Origin: Calocera cornea HHB12733
Lineage: Eukaryota > Basidiomycota > Dacrymycetes > Dacrymycetales > Dacrymycetaceae
Reading direction: 5' to 3'
NCBI GenBank assembly: GCA_001632435.1
Contig: KV423947.1
Location: 156,031-220,030 of the forward strand
Length of the DNA stretch: 64,000 nt
The notes below the pieces were generated by a model. It did no database searches. It was given only the letters and a program-made list of their open reading frames with translations, and was not told where the DNA came from. Below, piece by piece: positions 22,501 through 32,500 of this stretch (position 1 is the stretch's first letter; every line of letters starts with the position of its first letter). The position numbers and the translations under genes were made by a program.

Positions 22501-23874
22501 GATCTCCCATCACGTCGATGTTGATGATGTGCAGATCATCATCAATATTAAATGCATACGATTTTAGCAATCAGGATGGGCTCCCTTCTCGTACAGACGC
22601 ACCTAGCCGTTGCTAGGCTCTAGATAGCAGAGTGAACGTGCTACTAGTACCGAGCTCTTTCGCAATGCTTTTGCTCTGCTAGAATTCGCTGTCTCACTGT
22701 ATCGGGATGCAGGAAGATCATTTACTACTGCATCTGTTGGATCTTAGCTGCCCGATGTATTTCCAAAGGCGTGATACGATATTAGATGTGGGTGTCTCGC
22801 GGAATCCTGCCATATTGAGTGAGTTATATCAACTGGCAGAACGGGTCAACAAAAAGTGAATAGGTAAATCCGCAGAAGTATCGAGCGATGAATGGGCGTT
22901 CCTTGGAAGGATGCCGGCGGTACCGTAGACGCGGTCATTTCAATGACGGTCACTGTATGTCATGAGCTCCCAGTATCTGAAGAATACATTCTCCTCTGCT
23001 TCTTCGGCAGCCCTTTCTTGAAGGTATCCTTCCTTGGTTGAGTGGACGTTGTCTGTTCTTCGGCTGTGCAGGTAACGGAGCCCTATTGCTGGCACAGCGA
23101 AAGCGGATAACAGCCAGGCTAGGAGGTAGCTGAGGAGGACCGGGCGTCGTATTCCCAACGAGGCATGGAGTAACCTCGCCCTGGTCCACTATGTCCTTCT
23201 GCGAGCAAATTCGCTAATGAGCATGTATACGGGAGCCTTGAACCAAGCCGGACTGTCAACTCCAGCCACGCTTCCAGTGTGCTGACAGTTGTGGCTGAAA
23301 CCGGCTAACAAACGCAAGGACAACATCGCCATAGCGGAGCTGGACCGAAGAGAAAGCAAGGCATGATGAGACCGTGTCCGCCTTGCACTGCGTGTGGTGA
23401 GTGGATGCCGAATGTCCAGTCCTTGTCTGGGGTTGAGACACATTGGGATTTTGACCGAGACAGTTATTCCGTAACGCTTCCGACGGACGATTTCCCAATG
23501 CCTGCATGCATGGAGCGTGCATCCAGCCACTAATTCGAGCGGAACGACGATTTTGTATTATCGCCCAGCGGTAGGATCTGTGGGGCAAGTCCCCTGTTTG
23601 GTGACGGAAAATTGAGTCCTGTTGAGCAAGCTCAAGCATAGATAGGAGGTTTGTCGGGGAAGAACGGGGCGTTGGGGTTCAGTGGCGCCCATCGGTTGGA
23701 GCAGGTCGCGTTTTGGCTGCCCGGGATCAGACAACGACGTCACGGAGCGGCAATGATACCCTGAGCGAGTTGGGGTTAGAGGCGAGCCCCCCTTCCTGCA
23801 CGACCCATCGAAACCTTTGACACTTTCTTCTCATCTCCTGCACTTTTTCATCAAATTGGACTGAGATTGACACC
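19574..23874. other. Gene-poor interval of about 4.3 kb
   Basis: No domain-bearing exon chain was found. A 72-residue minus-strand frame at 22940-23158 has a hydrophobic N-terminal segment and a charged tail but no neighbours to splice to. Base composition drifts between GC-rich (about 19980-20170) and AT-richer (about 22480-22880) patches, as in decayed mobile DNA. The last few hundred bases before 23875 are the promoter of the branching enzyme. Confidence 0.5.
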
Positions 23875-26241
23875 ATGGCTCATACCAACGGCAATGCAGG
23901 CGTTGCGCCTGGCGCGTTCAATCCTCAGCCCCTCCTGCAGCTCGACCCATGGCTGGGCCCCGATATGCCGAATATCACCAAGCGCTACGAGCACTTTCTC
24001 AAGTGGAAGTCGACCATCCAAGACACCGAGCACGGCTATGACCAGTTCAGCCAGGGATGGCACAAGTTCGGCCTGAACCTCAACAAGGACGGCTCAATCA
24101 CCTACCGCGAGTGGGCGCCGAGCGCGAAGGAGGCGAGCCTGATTGGCGAGTTCAACAACTGGGACAGGAACAGCCATAAGATGGTCAGGGACATGTTCGG
24201 CGTGTGGAGCATTACTCTGCCTCCCGTCAATGGCGGCCCTGCTATCCCTCATGATAGCAAGATCAAGGTGTGCACCACTGCTCAGAGCGCATATATCCTG
24301 GTTCTAACAGTGGCCAGATCTCTATGGTCAGTCCGTCGGGTGAGCGTATCGACCGCCTCCCCGCATGGATCACCCGCGTTACCCAAGACCTCTCCGTTTC
24401 TCCTGCGTACGATGCCCGCTTCTGGAACCCATCCCAGAAATACACCTTCAAGCACCCTCGCCCCCCAAAGCCCACCGATATGCGCATTTACGAAGCGCAC
24501 GTCGGCATCAGCACCTCTGAGCCAAAAGTCGGAACCTACAAGGAGTTCGAGGTCGGCGTCCTGCCTAGAATCAGGGATCTGGGCTACAATACCATCCAGC
24601 TGATGGCGATCCAAGAGCACCCATACTATGCTTGTGCGTCCCTATGCACCCCCCCTGCGCCTGACCTTACTGATGTGCATATATTTAGCCTTTGGGTACC
24701 AAGTCACCTCCCTCTTTGCCGCTTCATCTCGCTATGGCACTCCTGAGGACCTCAAGTCCGTCATCGACACTGCGCATTCCATGGGGTTGACAGTACTGCT
24801 CGACGTCGTGCACTCCCATGCTTCCAAGAACGTGCTTGACGGGCTGAACGAGTTCGATGGGACCGACCATCAATACTTCCACGCTGGTCCGAAGGGCAGG
24901 CACGAACTATGGGACAGCCGCCTGTACAACTATGGTTCCCATGAGGTGCTCCGCTTCTTGATGTCGAACCTCCGGTTCTACATGGACGAGTACATGTTCG
25001 ATGGCTTCCGCTTCGACGGAGTCACCAGTATGATGTACACCCATCATGGTATGGGCACGGGCTTCTCCGGCGGGTACCACGAGTACTTCGGCCCTGACGT
25101 TGATGAGGAGGCCGTCGTCTACCTCATGCTCGCGAACGACATGCTCCACTCGATCTACCCTAACGTCACCACCATCGCTGAAGACGTCAGCGGCATGCCT
25201 ACGCTTTGCTTGTCCACCAATATTGGCGGCATAGGCTTTGACTACCGCCTGAGCATGGCTATCCCTGATATGTGGATCAAGCTTCTGAAAGGTGCGCTGC
25301 ATATGTCCTGGCTGCGCGCAGATGCTGACACTCTATACAGAGAAGCAGGACGATGAGTGGGACATGGGCAACATTGTCCATACCCTCGTCAACCGCAGGC
25401 ATGGTGAGAAGAGCGTTGCGTATGCGGAGAGTCATGACCAGGCCCTTGTCGGTGACAAGACGCTGGCATTCTGGCTAATGGACAAGGAGATGTGTAAGTT
25501 TCAGTTACTCGCTCAGCTCCGTGACTATGTCTGACTGATATTCAGATACAAATATGTCCGACTTGTCGCCCATGACGCCCGTCATTGAGCGCGGTCTGTC
25601 CCTGCACAAGATCATTCGGTGCGCATAACGGAAGGATCGTGACAACACTTACTGACCACCTCACAGCATGATCGTGCATGCCTTGGGTGGTGAGGCATAC
25701 CTCAACTTCGAGGGCAACGAGTTTGGCCATCCAGAGTGGCTCGACTTCCCTCGAGCAGGTAACAACAACTCGTTCCACTACGCGCGCCGACAGTGGAATG
25801 TCGTCGATGATGTCTTGCTGCGGTACAAGTACCTGAACGAGTTCGATAAGGCGATGAACTGGTTGGAGGAGAAATACCATTGGCTTAGCTCCCCGCAGGC
25901 CTACGTTTCGCTCAAGCACGAGGTGCGTACTATCCTGTGGTAATTAGAATAGCGACTCACCAGCGCGACAGGTTGACAAGGTCATCGTGTTCGAGCGCGC
26001 CGGCCTCCTCTGGATCTTCAACTTCCATCCAACACAGTCTTTCGCCGACTACCGCGTGGGCGTTGACACGCCTGGGAAGTACAAGGTCATTCTGTCGAGT
26101 GACGAAAAGAAGTTTGGCGGGTTTGACCGCATCGACGTCAACGGGGAATACTTCACGACTCCGATGTCGTGGAACAACCGGGCGAACTGGGTGCAGGTAT
26201 ACGTCCCCTTAAGGACGTGCCTGGTTCTGGGCCTGAACTAG
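23875..26241 (+). CDS. GLC3: 1,4-alpha-glucan (glycogen) branching enzyme
   Basis: Exons 23875-24267, 24318-24633, 24689-25291, 25341-25493, 25546-25618, 25667-25922 and 25972-26241 give 687 residues, the normal eukaryotic size. An N-terminal CBM48 part ([19 protein letters not shown]) is followed by the GH13 catalytic domain with its four conserved regions: [21 protein letters not shown] (nucleophile Asp), TIAEDVSG (acid/base Glu) and AESHDQ. The C-terminal beta domain ([20 protein letters not shown]) is complete. It makes alpha-1,6 branches in glycogen in the cytosol. Introns 1 and 2 contain GCGCATATAT / GTGCATATAT motifs seen in introns of several other genes in the window. The gene stands alone after a long gene-poor interval. 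Confidence 0.95.
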
Positions 26242-26542
26242 GCAACCAACGGCGCTATCGAATAATGGACTAGTGAATGCTGTCTCTCCTCTACCTCCTC
26301 GTTCGAGTCTCTTAGGTATATAAAATGCGCACTGTAACAGCTTCTGGTTCTTTGATGCAATGAAAATGATCGTCCAATGTCTGCAGTCGCTGACAAGGCG
26401 CAGTTCGCATTACTAGCATTATTCAGTCTATCCAGTTACGGGACATCCCAGCGCCCGTCTGGCCCTTGTGCCGAGTCAGCATCGCCTCTCCCGCAGTCTA
26501 CCACTCTCCCTGCTCCGACCATCCCCATCCATCCCAGTCCGT

Positions 26543-27397
26543 CTAATCCCCCTCCACCATCCAATAAGCGGGCGCGTCGAGCTTCTCATGGCCCTTCAAG
26601 AACGGCAGGCCGACGACAAACAGGTACTCGAGCACCTTGCTCCCCTGCAGGCCGACGAGCTCGCCCGCCGCCTTTGCGCTCCCGCCCGTCGCGATCAGGT
26701 CGTCGATCACTATTACGGACTGGCCGGGGGCGATCGAGTGCGCTTGCATTTCGAACATGTCCTGCGAGACACGACACCTGGGTGAGTACCGGGCCGCGGC
26801 AGGGACGGGGTAGGGTAGGGTGGGGACAAGGAACGGCAGGGAGTGAAAATGGAAGATGGAAGATGGAAAGTGGAAGCGGGAAGGCACGCACCGTCCCGTA
26901 CTCCTTCTCATACTCGACCTTGACACACTCCCCCGGGAGCTTCCCCTTCTTCCTTACGGGCACGAACGCGGCATGGAGCCTTAGCGCGAGCGGCGGGCCG
27001 AGCAGGAAGCCCCTTGCGTCCAAGCCGACGACGACGTCGATGGAGGAGAGGCGGTTGCGCGGGAGGGTGACGGTCGTTATGTGGTGCACTAGGTGCGTGA
27101 AGAGCGTTTCGAGCGCGAAGGGCGAGCGGAAGATCGGGAAGATGTCTAGGAAGACGATGCCCTGCGCCAGCAGAGCACACGGACGGCCATTCGATCAGCC
27201 CCCGTGCTGCGTCGGACCCCCACAACACTACGCTGCTAGTGGTGAAGAGGCCAGGAGGGGGGACGCACCGGCTGGGGGAAATCGGGATACTCGCCGAGCA
27301 GGGAGCGCAGGTAGGTCACATCCGCCTTTGCGCGATTGGACTCGGCGGCGGAGGCGGCCTCCTCAAAGTTGGCCGCGGGGACGAGGTGGGTCGACAT
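26543..27397 (-). CDS. APT1: Adenine phosphoribosyltransferase
   Basis: Exons on the complement: 27269-27397, 26892-27161 and 26543-26761, giving 205 residues. The PRPP-binding loop VIVIDDLIATGGS is intact in the last exon, as is the family's GLDARGFLLGPPLAL motif and the KKGKLPGE flexible loop in the second. The N-terminus (LRSLLGEYPDFPQP then GIVFLDIFPIFRSP) matches eukaryotic APRT. It salvages adenine to AMP in the cytosol. Introns are longer than usual for this window (107 and 130 bp), and both have a GTGCGT donor. It lies tail-to-tail with the branching enzyme, 301 bp apart. Confidence 0.94.
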
Positions 27398-28109
27398 CCC
27401 CGGTAGAGCAGGTGACCGGCAGACAGTGAGTCGAGAGGAGTCACGAGTTGTTGAAGCCGGTGATGGAGAGCTCCACGCCGTGCGTCCGTGAGCGCCAGCC
27501 AGGGCAGATGAAAGGCACAGCACGAGCACCGATAAGGGCCCTTGCCTGTCCCCATCAGGCTTCCTGTGGCGCTGCACCACCTTGCTTGTTTGCCCTGAGG
27601 GCCCAACGGGGCCAGTGGCGGATCCGCCTCCGGTGACGCACATGCTTCGTGGCTTCCCTTCTGGCTGGGACCCGCGGTGGACCCGAGCCGCCCGGTGTGA
27701 TAGGCGGGCAGCATGGAGCGCTGTTTGGACTGGGCGGGGAGGTGACTCCCGCCGTGTCACCTCTCCATCTTCCACCATCTTCACTCCCACACCAGCAGGT
27801 GTCATACACGCTGTGCAGCCGTCGCTCGTAAATAATATAGACGCAGGCGCGCACACCTCTGATACACCTCTCCACCTGACATCGTGAGCACCTCCCCGCA
27901 CGCATACAGCGATGGCCCCCGTTGACGGCGCATCCCCAGCCGGTAACACTGCGCAGCACCCCGCCCAGCTCGCACTCACCACCTCGTCTCGCCCTGCCCC
28001 TCTCACCCCTCCGCCTACCTTTACGCATACACCTCCCACACCCCCAAGACACCATTCACCCTCCCCGCCCCCCTACGTCCCCACCCTACTACCTCTCCAC
28101 CACCAGCCT
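27398..28109. promoter_or_regulatory. Divergent promoter between APT1 and an unknown gene
   Basis: About 710 bp separate the two divergent start codons. The right half is a strongly C- and CT-rich plus strand, a pyrimidine-rich stretch common in fungal promoters, and stays open in the frame of the downstream gene up to an ATG at 27912. Confidence 0.5.
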
Positions 28110-28996
28110 ATGACGGCCCTCTCCCTCCCCTCCTCAACCACCAACTCATCATCACTGGCGGCCCCCATCCCAACCCCGCTCCATTCCCTCCTCTCCCTGC
28201 TCCTCCTCCCGCTCCACATCCTGCAGCGCGTCCTCGCCCTCCTCGCCACAGCACTGCGCTCCCTAGCCGCCTTCCTGCCGCTCCCCGCCTTCTCCTTCTC
28301 CTCCCTCCCCTCCCTCCTCCCCTACACAGGCACAAAAGAATCCCTCAACGACCGCTGGCTCCTCCCCCCGCCCATCCCCGCCACACCGGCCTCCACCCCC
28401 ACAGGCCTGCTCACCCCCCCAGGGCCCCCAGGGCGGCGCGAGCGCCAACCGCTGACCCTCCACGTGCCCCCCTCGTACAAGTCCCTTTCCCTCTCCCGCA
28501 ACCCCTCTTCGCCCAGGCCGATCCTCAAGGTGCGCACGCCGAGCGAGTGGAGCGAGTTTGATGTGGAGGATCTGGAGGGTGGGGAGGAGCATGACCATGA
28601 GCAGCATGAGCAAGGGGGCAACAAGCGGGAGCGGGACGAGCGGGTGATACGGTTCGACAGCGTGCCCGACATCTGGTGGATCGAGCGTGCCGAACGGAGG
28701 AGATCAGTGAGTCCTTCCTCTCCAAGCCATTGCTGCTCATCTACCGTCCGCTCTCCCTCCCGTCTTCCATCCCCCACCCCATCCCCCATCATTTCAGCCT
28801 TCCCTCAACCGGTCACCGTCTGTGAGACAGAGAGCATATATTGACCCTCCTACCGCAGACATCGAAGCCCCGCCCGGCGAAGGAAGAGCCGGGCCTCTGG
28901 GAGTCCTGGTTCGCGGGCATGGCCCTGCCCCAGACGGCTGCTACGCGCGAGGCGGCGTTCGGTGCGCGGATGCGGTATGACCAGATGGTCTGCTGA
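28110..28996 (+). CDS. Hypothetical protein with a hydrophobic N-terminal segment
   Basis: Exons 28110-28706 and 28859-28996 give 244 residues; an in-frame ATG at 27912 would add 66 Pro/Ser/Thr-rich residues. I do not recognise the family. Residues about 18-60 are Leu-rich and hydrophobic and could form one or two membrane helices. A Pro/Ser-rich middle follows, then a conserved-looking motif block (TPSEWSEFDVEDL and RVIRFDSVPDIWWIERAERRRS). The second exon ends with a Trp-containing block (PGLWESWFAGMALPQ) and a short basic tail. The 152-bp intron is long for this genome. Both exons agree in phase, and the codon-level pattern after residue 110 looks constrained, so I think it is real. Confidence 0.62.
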
Positions 28997-29410
28997 GGTG
29001 TTCACACGACGGGCGAGTGGAGGGGATGTTGCTCAGGATATGATGTGATGACCAGTGTTCGTTCGGCCTTGGGCTAACAGCGGTTGAGGGGAATCGCGTT
29101 TCCTGCAATTTTGTACATATGCGCATGACTGACGACTACGAGCCGGGAACGAAGGAGCAAGGGAGCGTTAGATCCAGTAGACAGACGCACGGCCCTACGA
29201 GGCCCCGTATGTATCCATATTTGGGTTGTTGTGAATTTTCTTATATTCATATTTCGTTCTCGTTGTGCCATACGTGTCGTGATCCGTCACTCGGCGGTCG
29301 GCTCGCGGTACGAAAGAATGAATGATGCATCGAGTTATTATTACGTGCAGCGCCGTGTCGTTAGTGCGCATCTAGGAGCCCAATGTACAGGAAATCAACA
29401 GCCACAATCA
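28997..29410. other. Tail-to-tail intergenic region
   Basis: About 410 bp between the ends of the unknown gene and the F-box gene. It is AT-richer than its surroundings near 29200-29350 and shows no gene or repeat. Confidence 0.5.
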
Positions 29411-30883
29411 TCAGATCGACCCCGACAGCCCGAGCCCCTCGAACCCCCACGCATAGTACCACGCAGGCGGGGCGAAGTCGGCGCCGACCTGCTGGCCCTC
29501 GGCATTCAACAGCCTCACCCGCCTCACATACGCGATCCGGAGCAGCTTGGCCATGCACATCCTGTACTCCACCGGGAAGTCGCCGTGCGTCGCGCGGAGC
29601 GCGCGCCCTTCCTCCGTCGGGCGGTGCACGTCTGCCAGCTGCACCTCCTGCAGGTTCGGGTACGTCCCCAGCCGGCAGAGCGCCTTGAAGACAGAGAGCA
29701 CGGTCTCGCAGTGCTGGCCCAGGAGGGCGGGGCCGTACTCGCTCGGGTTGTAGAAGAACTCGCGGAGGACGACGCGCCTGAGCGTGCGGACGGGCTGGCC
29801 GAGGTACGAGGCGACGTCGTACACGCTTGTGTGCGGGAGGTGGAAGGCGAGCGTGCGGAGGGAAGGGCAGAGCTCGACGAAGGGGAAGACATGCCTGTTG
29901 CGCGCGCCGGCGGTCGTGCGTGTGAGGGAGAGGGAGGTGACGGAACGCCCGGGGCGGAGGAGCATTGGAAGCATTTCGGAGTGCATGAACGCGTTGTCGT
30001 CGTACACGCCGCTCCACTCGTTCAAGTGCAGGCCGAGGTGCCGCAGGTGGGGCAGCTGGAGCATGCCGAACAGACGGGCGAAGCTCAGCGGCTCGTCCGC
30101 CGGCTGAAGGTGCTTCACCTCCCAGATCAGCACGCGCAGGGCGAGCGGGCGCGTGAAGAGGATCGCGGGGATGTCCCGCAGGGCCAGGGAGCGCCCGAAG
30201 CCGCTCCCCGGGTGATCGGACTCCTCGGGCGGGGGTGTGTCGTACCGTGGGCCGCCGAAGTGCAGGTACTCGAGCCGCGGGCAGTACAGCAGGAGGTTGA
30301 CGATGTCATCGAACCGCTGCGAGATGGAGGAGCGCAGGACGACAGTCTTGAGCGTGCGGCCGCAGTTGGCGATCAGGTCGGAGCAGAGCGCCGGGTAGGT
30401 GAGAGCGGACGTCATCCCGATGAACTCTTCCAGTTGCGGACAGCTTTGCAGCATCCGCGAGATGGGCGGCTGCTTGCGGCCGTGCAGGTCTTCAAATCGC
30501 TCCATAACTTCGGCATGCGTGATGCGAGCTCGGACTTCGAGTCGCTTGGTCCAGCGCCCGACCTGACCGTTCCGACACATCCTGACGACCGATTCCGAGA
30601 CGCCCTTCATCTGGTCCTTCTGATTGATGATGACCCATTGCAGGCGGAGCGGATGCAACATCCAGCGCCATCCTCTGCAGACCGCTGCAAAGTTGCGCAG
30701 GTCGGCCACGGCTTGCAGGCGATCTTCATATGCCTCGGTGATGTTGTCGCTATACGTGCCGTCGAGGTAGAAGCGCTCCATTTGCAGCGGGTCCTTGAGC
30801 ATGTCCGGGCCCTCGGCTTGCGTCGCATATCGCAGTATTTCGCACCAGATCTCGACCGGACATCTTGCCAACGCCGTGCTCAT
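29411..30883 (-). CDS. F-box protein with leucine-rich-repeat-like C-terminus
   Basis: A single exon of 490 residues. The N-terminus carries an F-box-like helix bundle (LARCPVEIWCEILRYATQ ... AVADLRNFAAVCRGWRWML). The rest is a series of leucine-spaced strands (for example LEYLHFGGPRY, LRHLGLHLNEW, LRTLAFHLPH, LQEVQLADVHR), as in the large F-box families of mushroom-forming fungi. Such proteins usually recruit targets to an SCF ubiquitin ligase through Skp1; the target cannot be predicted. An in-frame ATG at 30901 could extend it by six residues. It is intronless, unlike most neighbours. The opposite strand holds an open frame of 617 codons, a composition artefact. Confidence 0.82.
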   Translation of the reverse strand: MSTALARCPVEIWCEILRYATQAEGPDMLKDPLQMERFYLDGTYSDNITEAYEDRLQAVADLRNFAAVCRGWRWMLHPLRLQWVIINQKDQMKGVSESVVRMCRNGQVGRWTKRLEVRARITHAEVMERFEDLHGRKQPPISRMLQSCPQLEEFIGMTSALTYPALCSDLIANCGRTLKTVVLRSSISQRFDDIVNLLLYCPRLEYLHFGGPRYDTPPPEESDHPGSGFGRSLALRDIPAILFTRPLALRVLIWEVKHLQPADEPLSFARLFGMLQLPHLRHLGLHLNEWSGVYDDNAFMHSEMLPMLLRPGRSVTSLSLTRTTAGARNRHVFPFVELCPSLRTLAFHLPHTSVYDVASYLGQPVRTLRRVVLREFFYNPSEYGPALLGQHCETVLSVFKALCRLGTYPNLQEVQLADVHRPTEEGRALRATHGDFPVEYRMCMAKLLRIAYVRRVRLLNAEGQQVGADFAPPAWYYAWGFEGLGLSGSI

Positions 30884-31303
30884 GGTGAGGTACTGGATCA
30901 TCCACGGATGTGCAGATGTCGAGGGGACGAGAGAGCTGCAAAAGTGAGCGGACGGCCATTCCAAGCGCGCGCAGACGACCATTTAAAACGGCCGGAGACA
31001 TGGTCCAGCCATCTGCCAGCCATCATCGCGTCTCAGCCTCATGTGTATGCTGGAACCAGGCACCTGCGTCAACCCCGGCTATAGGCCGTGTCTTGGCACC
31101 AAGCCAGCTAGCAACAGCCATTTCGTTGACAGCGGAGGGACCCGGATGGCGAGAGAGGCAAGCAGGTACCAGTCATTGTTGGCACGGGTAGTGGTCGTAC
31201 TCGAGACAGTACTGTTGAGGTTGTCGGTCCGGTGGACAGCCACCTCACCTCATCCCTTGACTTTCTCCCCGGGCGCCTAACTCTCTCACTTGTACCAGCC
31301 ACC
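30884..31303. promoter_or_regulatory. Divergent promoter between the F-box gene and GPN3
   Basis: A 420-bp shared upstream region for two head-to-head genes. No strong TATA box was seen; a pyrimidine-rich stretch precedes the GPN3 start (ACCATGCG context). Confidence 0.5.
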
Positions 31304-32410
31304 ATGCGCTATGCAGTCCTCGTCGCGGGTATGGATTGTCAAACATGCCTCGGGCTGGTCGACTAATGCGATCTACAGGCCCGGCCGGTTCCGGCAAGTC
31401 CACATTCTGTACCGCCCTCTTGACACATCTCGCCACCATGAAGCGGACCGCCCACCTGTTCAACCTTGACCCAGCCATCGGCCCGTCCGAGTATCATGTC
31501 CAGCCAAGCATAGACATCCGAGAGCTGATATCGCTGGAGGATGTCATGGAGGAGATGGAACTTGGGCCAAATGGCGGGCTGGTGTACTGTTTCGAGTGAG
31601 TCCTCACAGGTTTTTCGGCTTGGAGTCATTGCTGATAATGCTAGGTATTTGCTGCAAAATCTGGATTGGTTGGACGATGAGATTGGAGATTATGATAACG
31701 ATTATATAATAATAGACTGTCCTGGTGCGCTCCGGGCTATGCGCTGCAATAGAGTGTGCTGACATATCTCCCAGGCCAAATCGAGCTGTATACTCACCAC
31801 CCCTTATTACCAAAGCTAATATCGCACCTCTCCATCCAATCCATCCGAATATGTGCCGTCTACCTGCTCGAGTCCCAGTTTATGGAAGACCGGTCCAAGT
31901 TCTTCGCGGGCGTGATGAGCGCCATGAGCGCCATGGTCAACCTGGAGGTGCCTCATCTGAACTTGATCAGCAAGATGGACCTGGTGTCGAAGAAGTCTGG
32001 GAAGGGCACGGGGATGAGGAAGGCACTGATAGAGCGATATATGGAGACGGATCCGCTGCTGCTAGTTGATGAGCCGCATTCAAGGACGAATCCGAAGTTC
32101 CATGCGCTGAATCAGGCTATCGTACAACTTGTGCGTTGCAACTTGCTCTTCTTCGTTGACAGTTCTGACTGAGACAGATTGAGGACCATAATATGGTTCA
32201 GTTCCTGCCGCTGGACGTGACGGATGAGGACTCGCTGCAAGGAATACTGGAGCATATCGACTATATGCTGCAGTACGGTGAGGATGAGGAACCGAAAGAG
32301 GTGCGTTTGTTCGGTAGCCCAGATCGTTCCGACTGTTGATGCTTTCCCAGCCCAACGACATGGACGATGGCGACTTTGTAGAGGGAGACGACGAGGTAGA
32401 GTTCGATTAG
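31304..32410 (+). CDS. GPN3: GPN-loop GTPase 3
   Basis: Exons 31304-31328, 31379-31595, 31645-31724, 31775-32130, 32178-32300 and 32351-32410 give 286 residues, normal for GPN3. Visible motifs: P-loop GPAGSGKST, switch region FNLDPA, the defining Gly-Pro-Asn loop in [25 protein letters not shown] (G3), and [10 protein letters not shown] (the G4 motif, with Ser for Asn). The acidic C-terminal tail is typical. GPN proteins assist assembly and nuclear import of RNA polymerase II. Introns 3 to 5 have GTGCGY donors. Its stop lies only 90 bp from the stop of the convergent EDEM gene. Confidence 0.95.
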
Positions 32411-32500
32411 AAGATGCACTCGCGATTCATCTCAACCAGCATACTGTATCTTAGCGCATACGTAATTGAGTCTCACAACGCTCCCCGTATATTGTCCCAT

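Noticed and set aside
22940..23158. 72-codon minus-strand frame with one hydrophobic segment
   Set aside because: Could be a small membrane protein, but nothing around it supports an exon chain and I recognise no family.
29231..31084. 617-codon open frame on the plus strand
   Set aside because: It is antisense to the F-box gene and follows from GC-rich third codon positions; it has no domain and an Arg/Glu/Val-heavy composition typical of a shadow.
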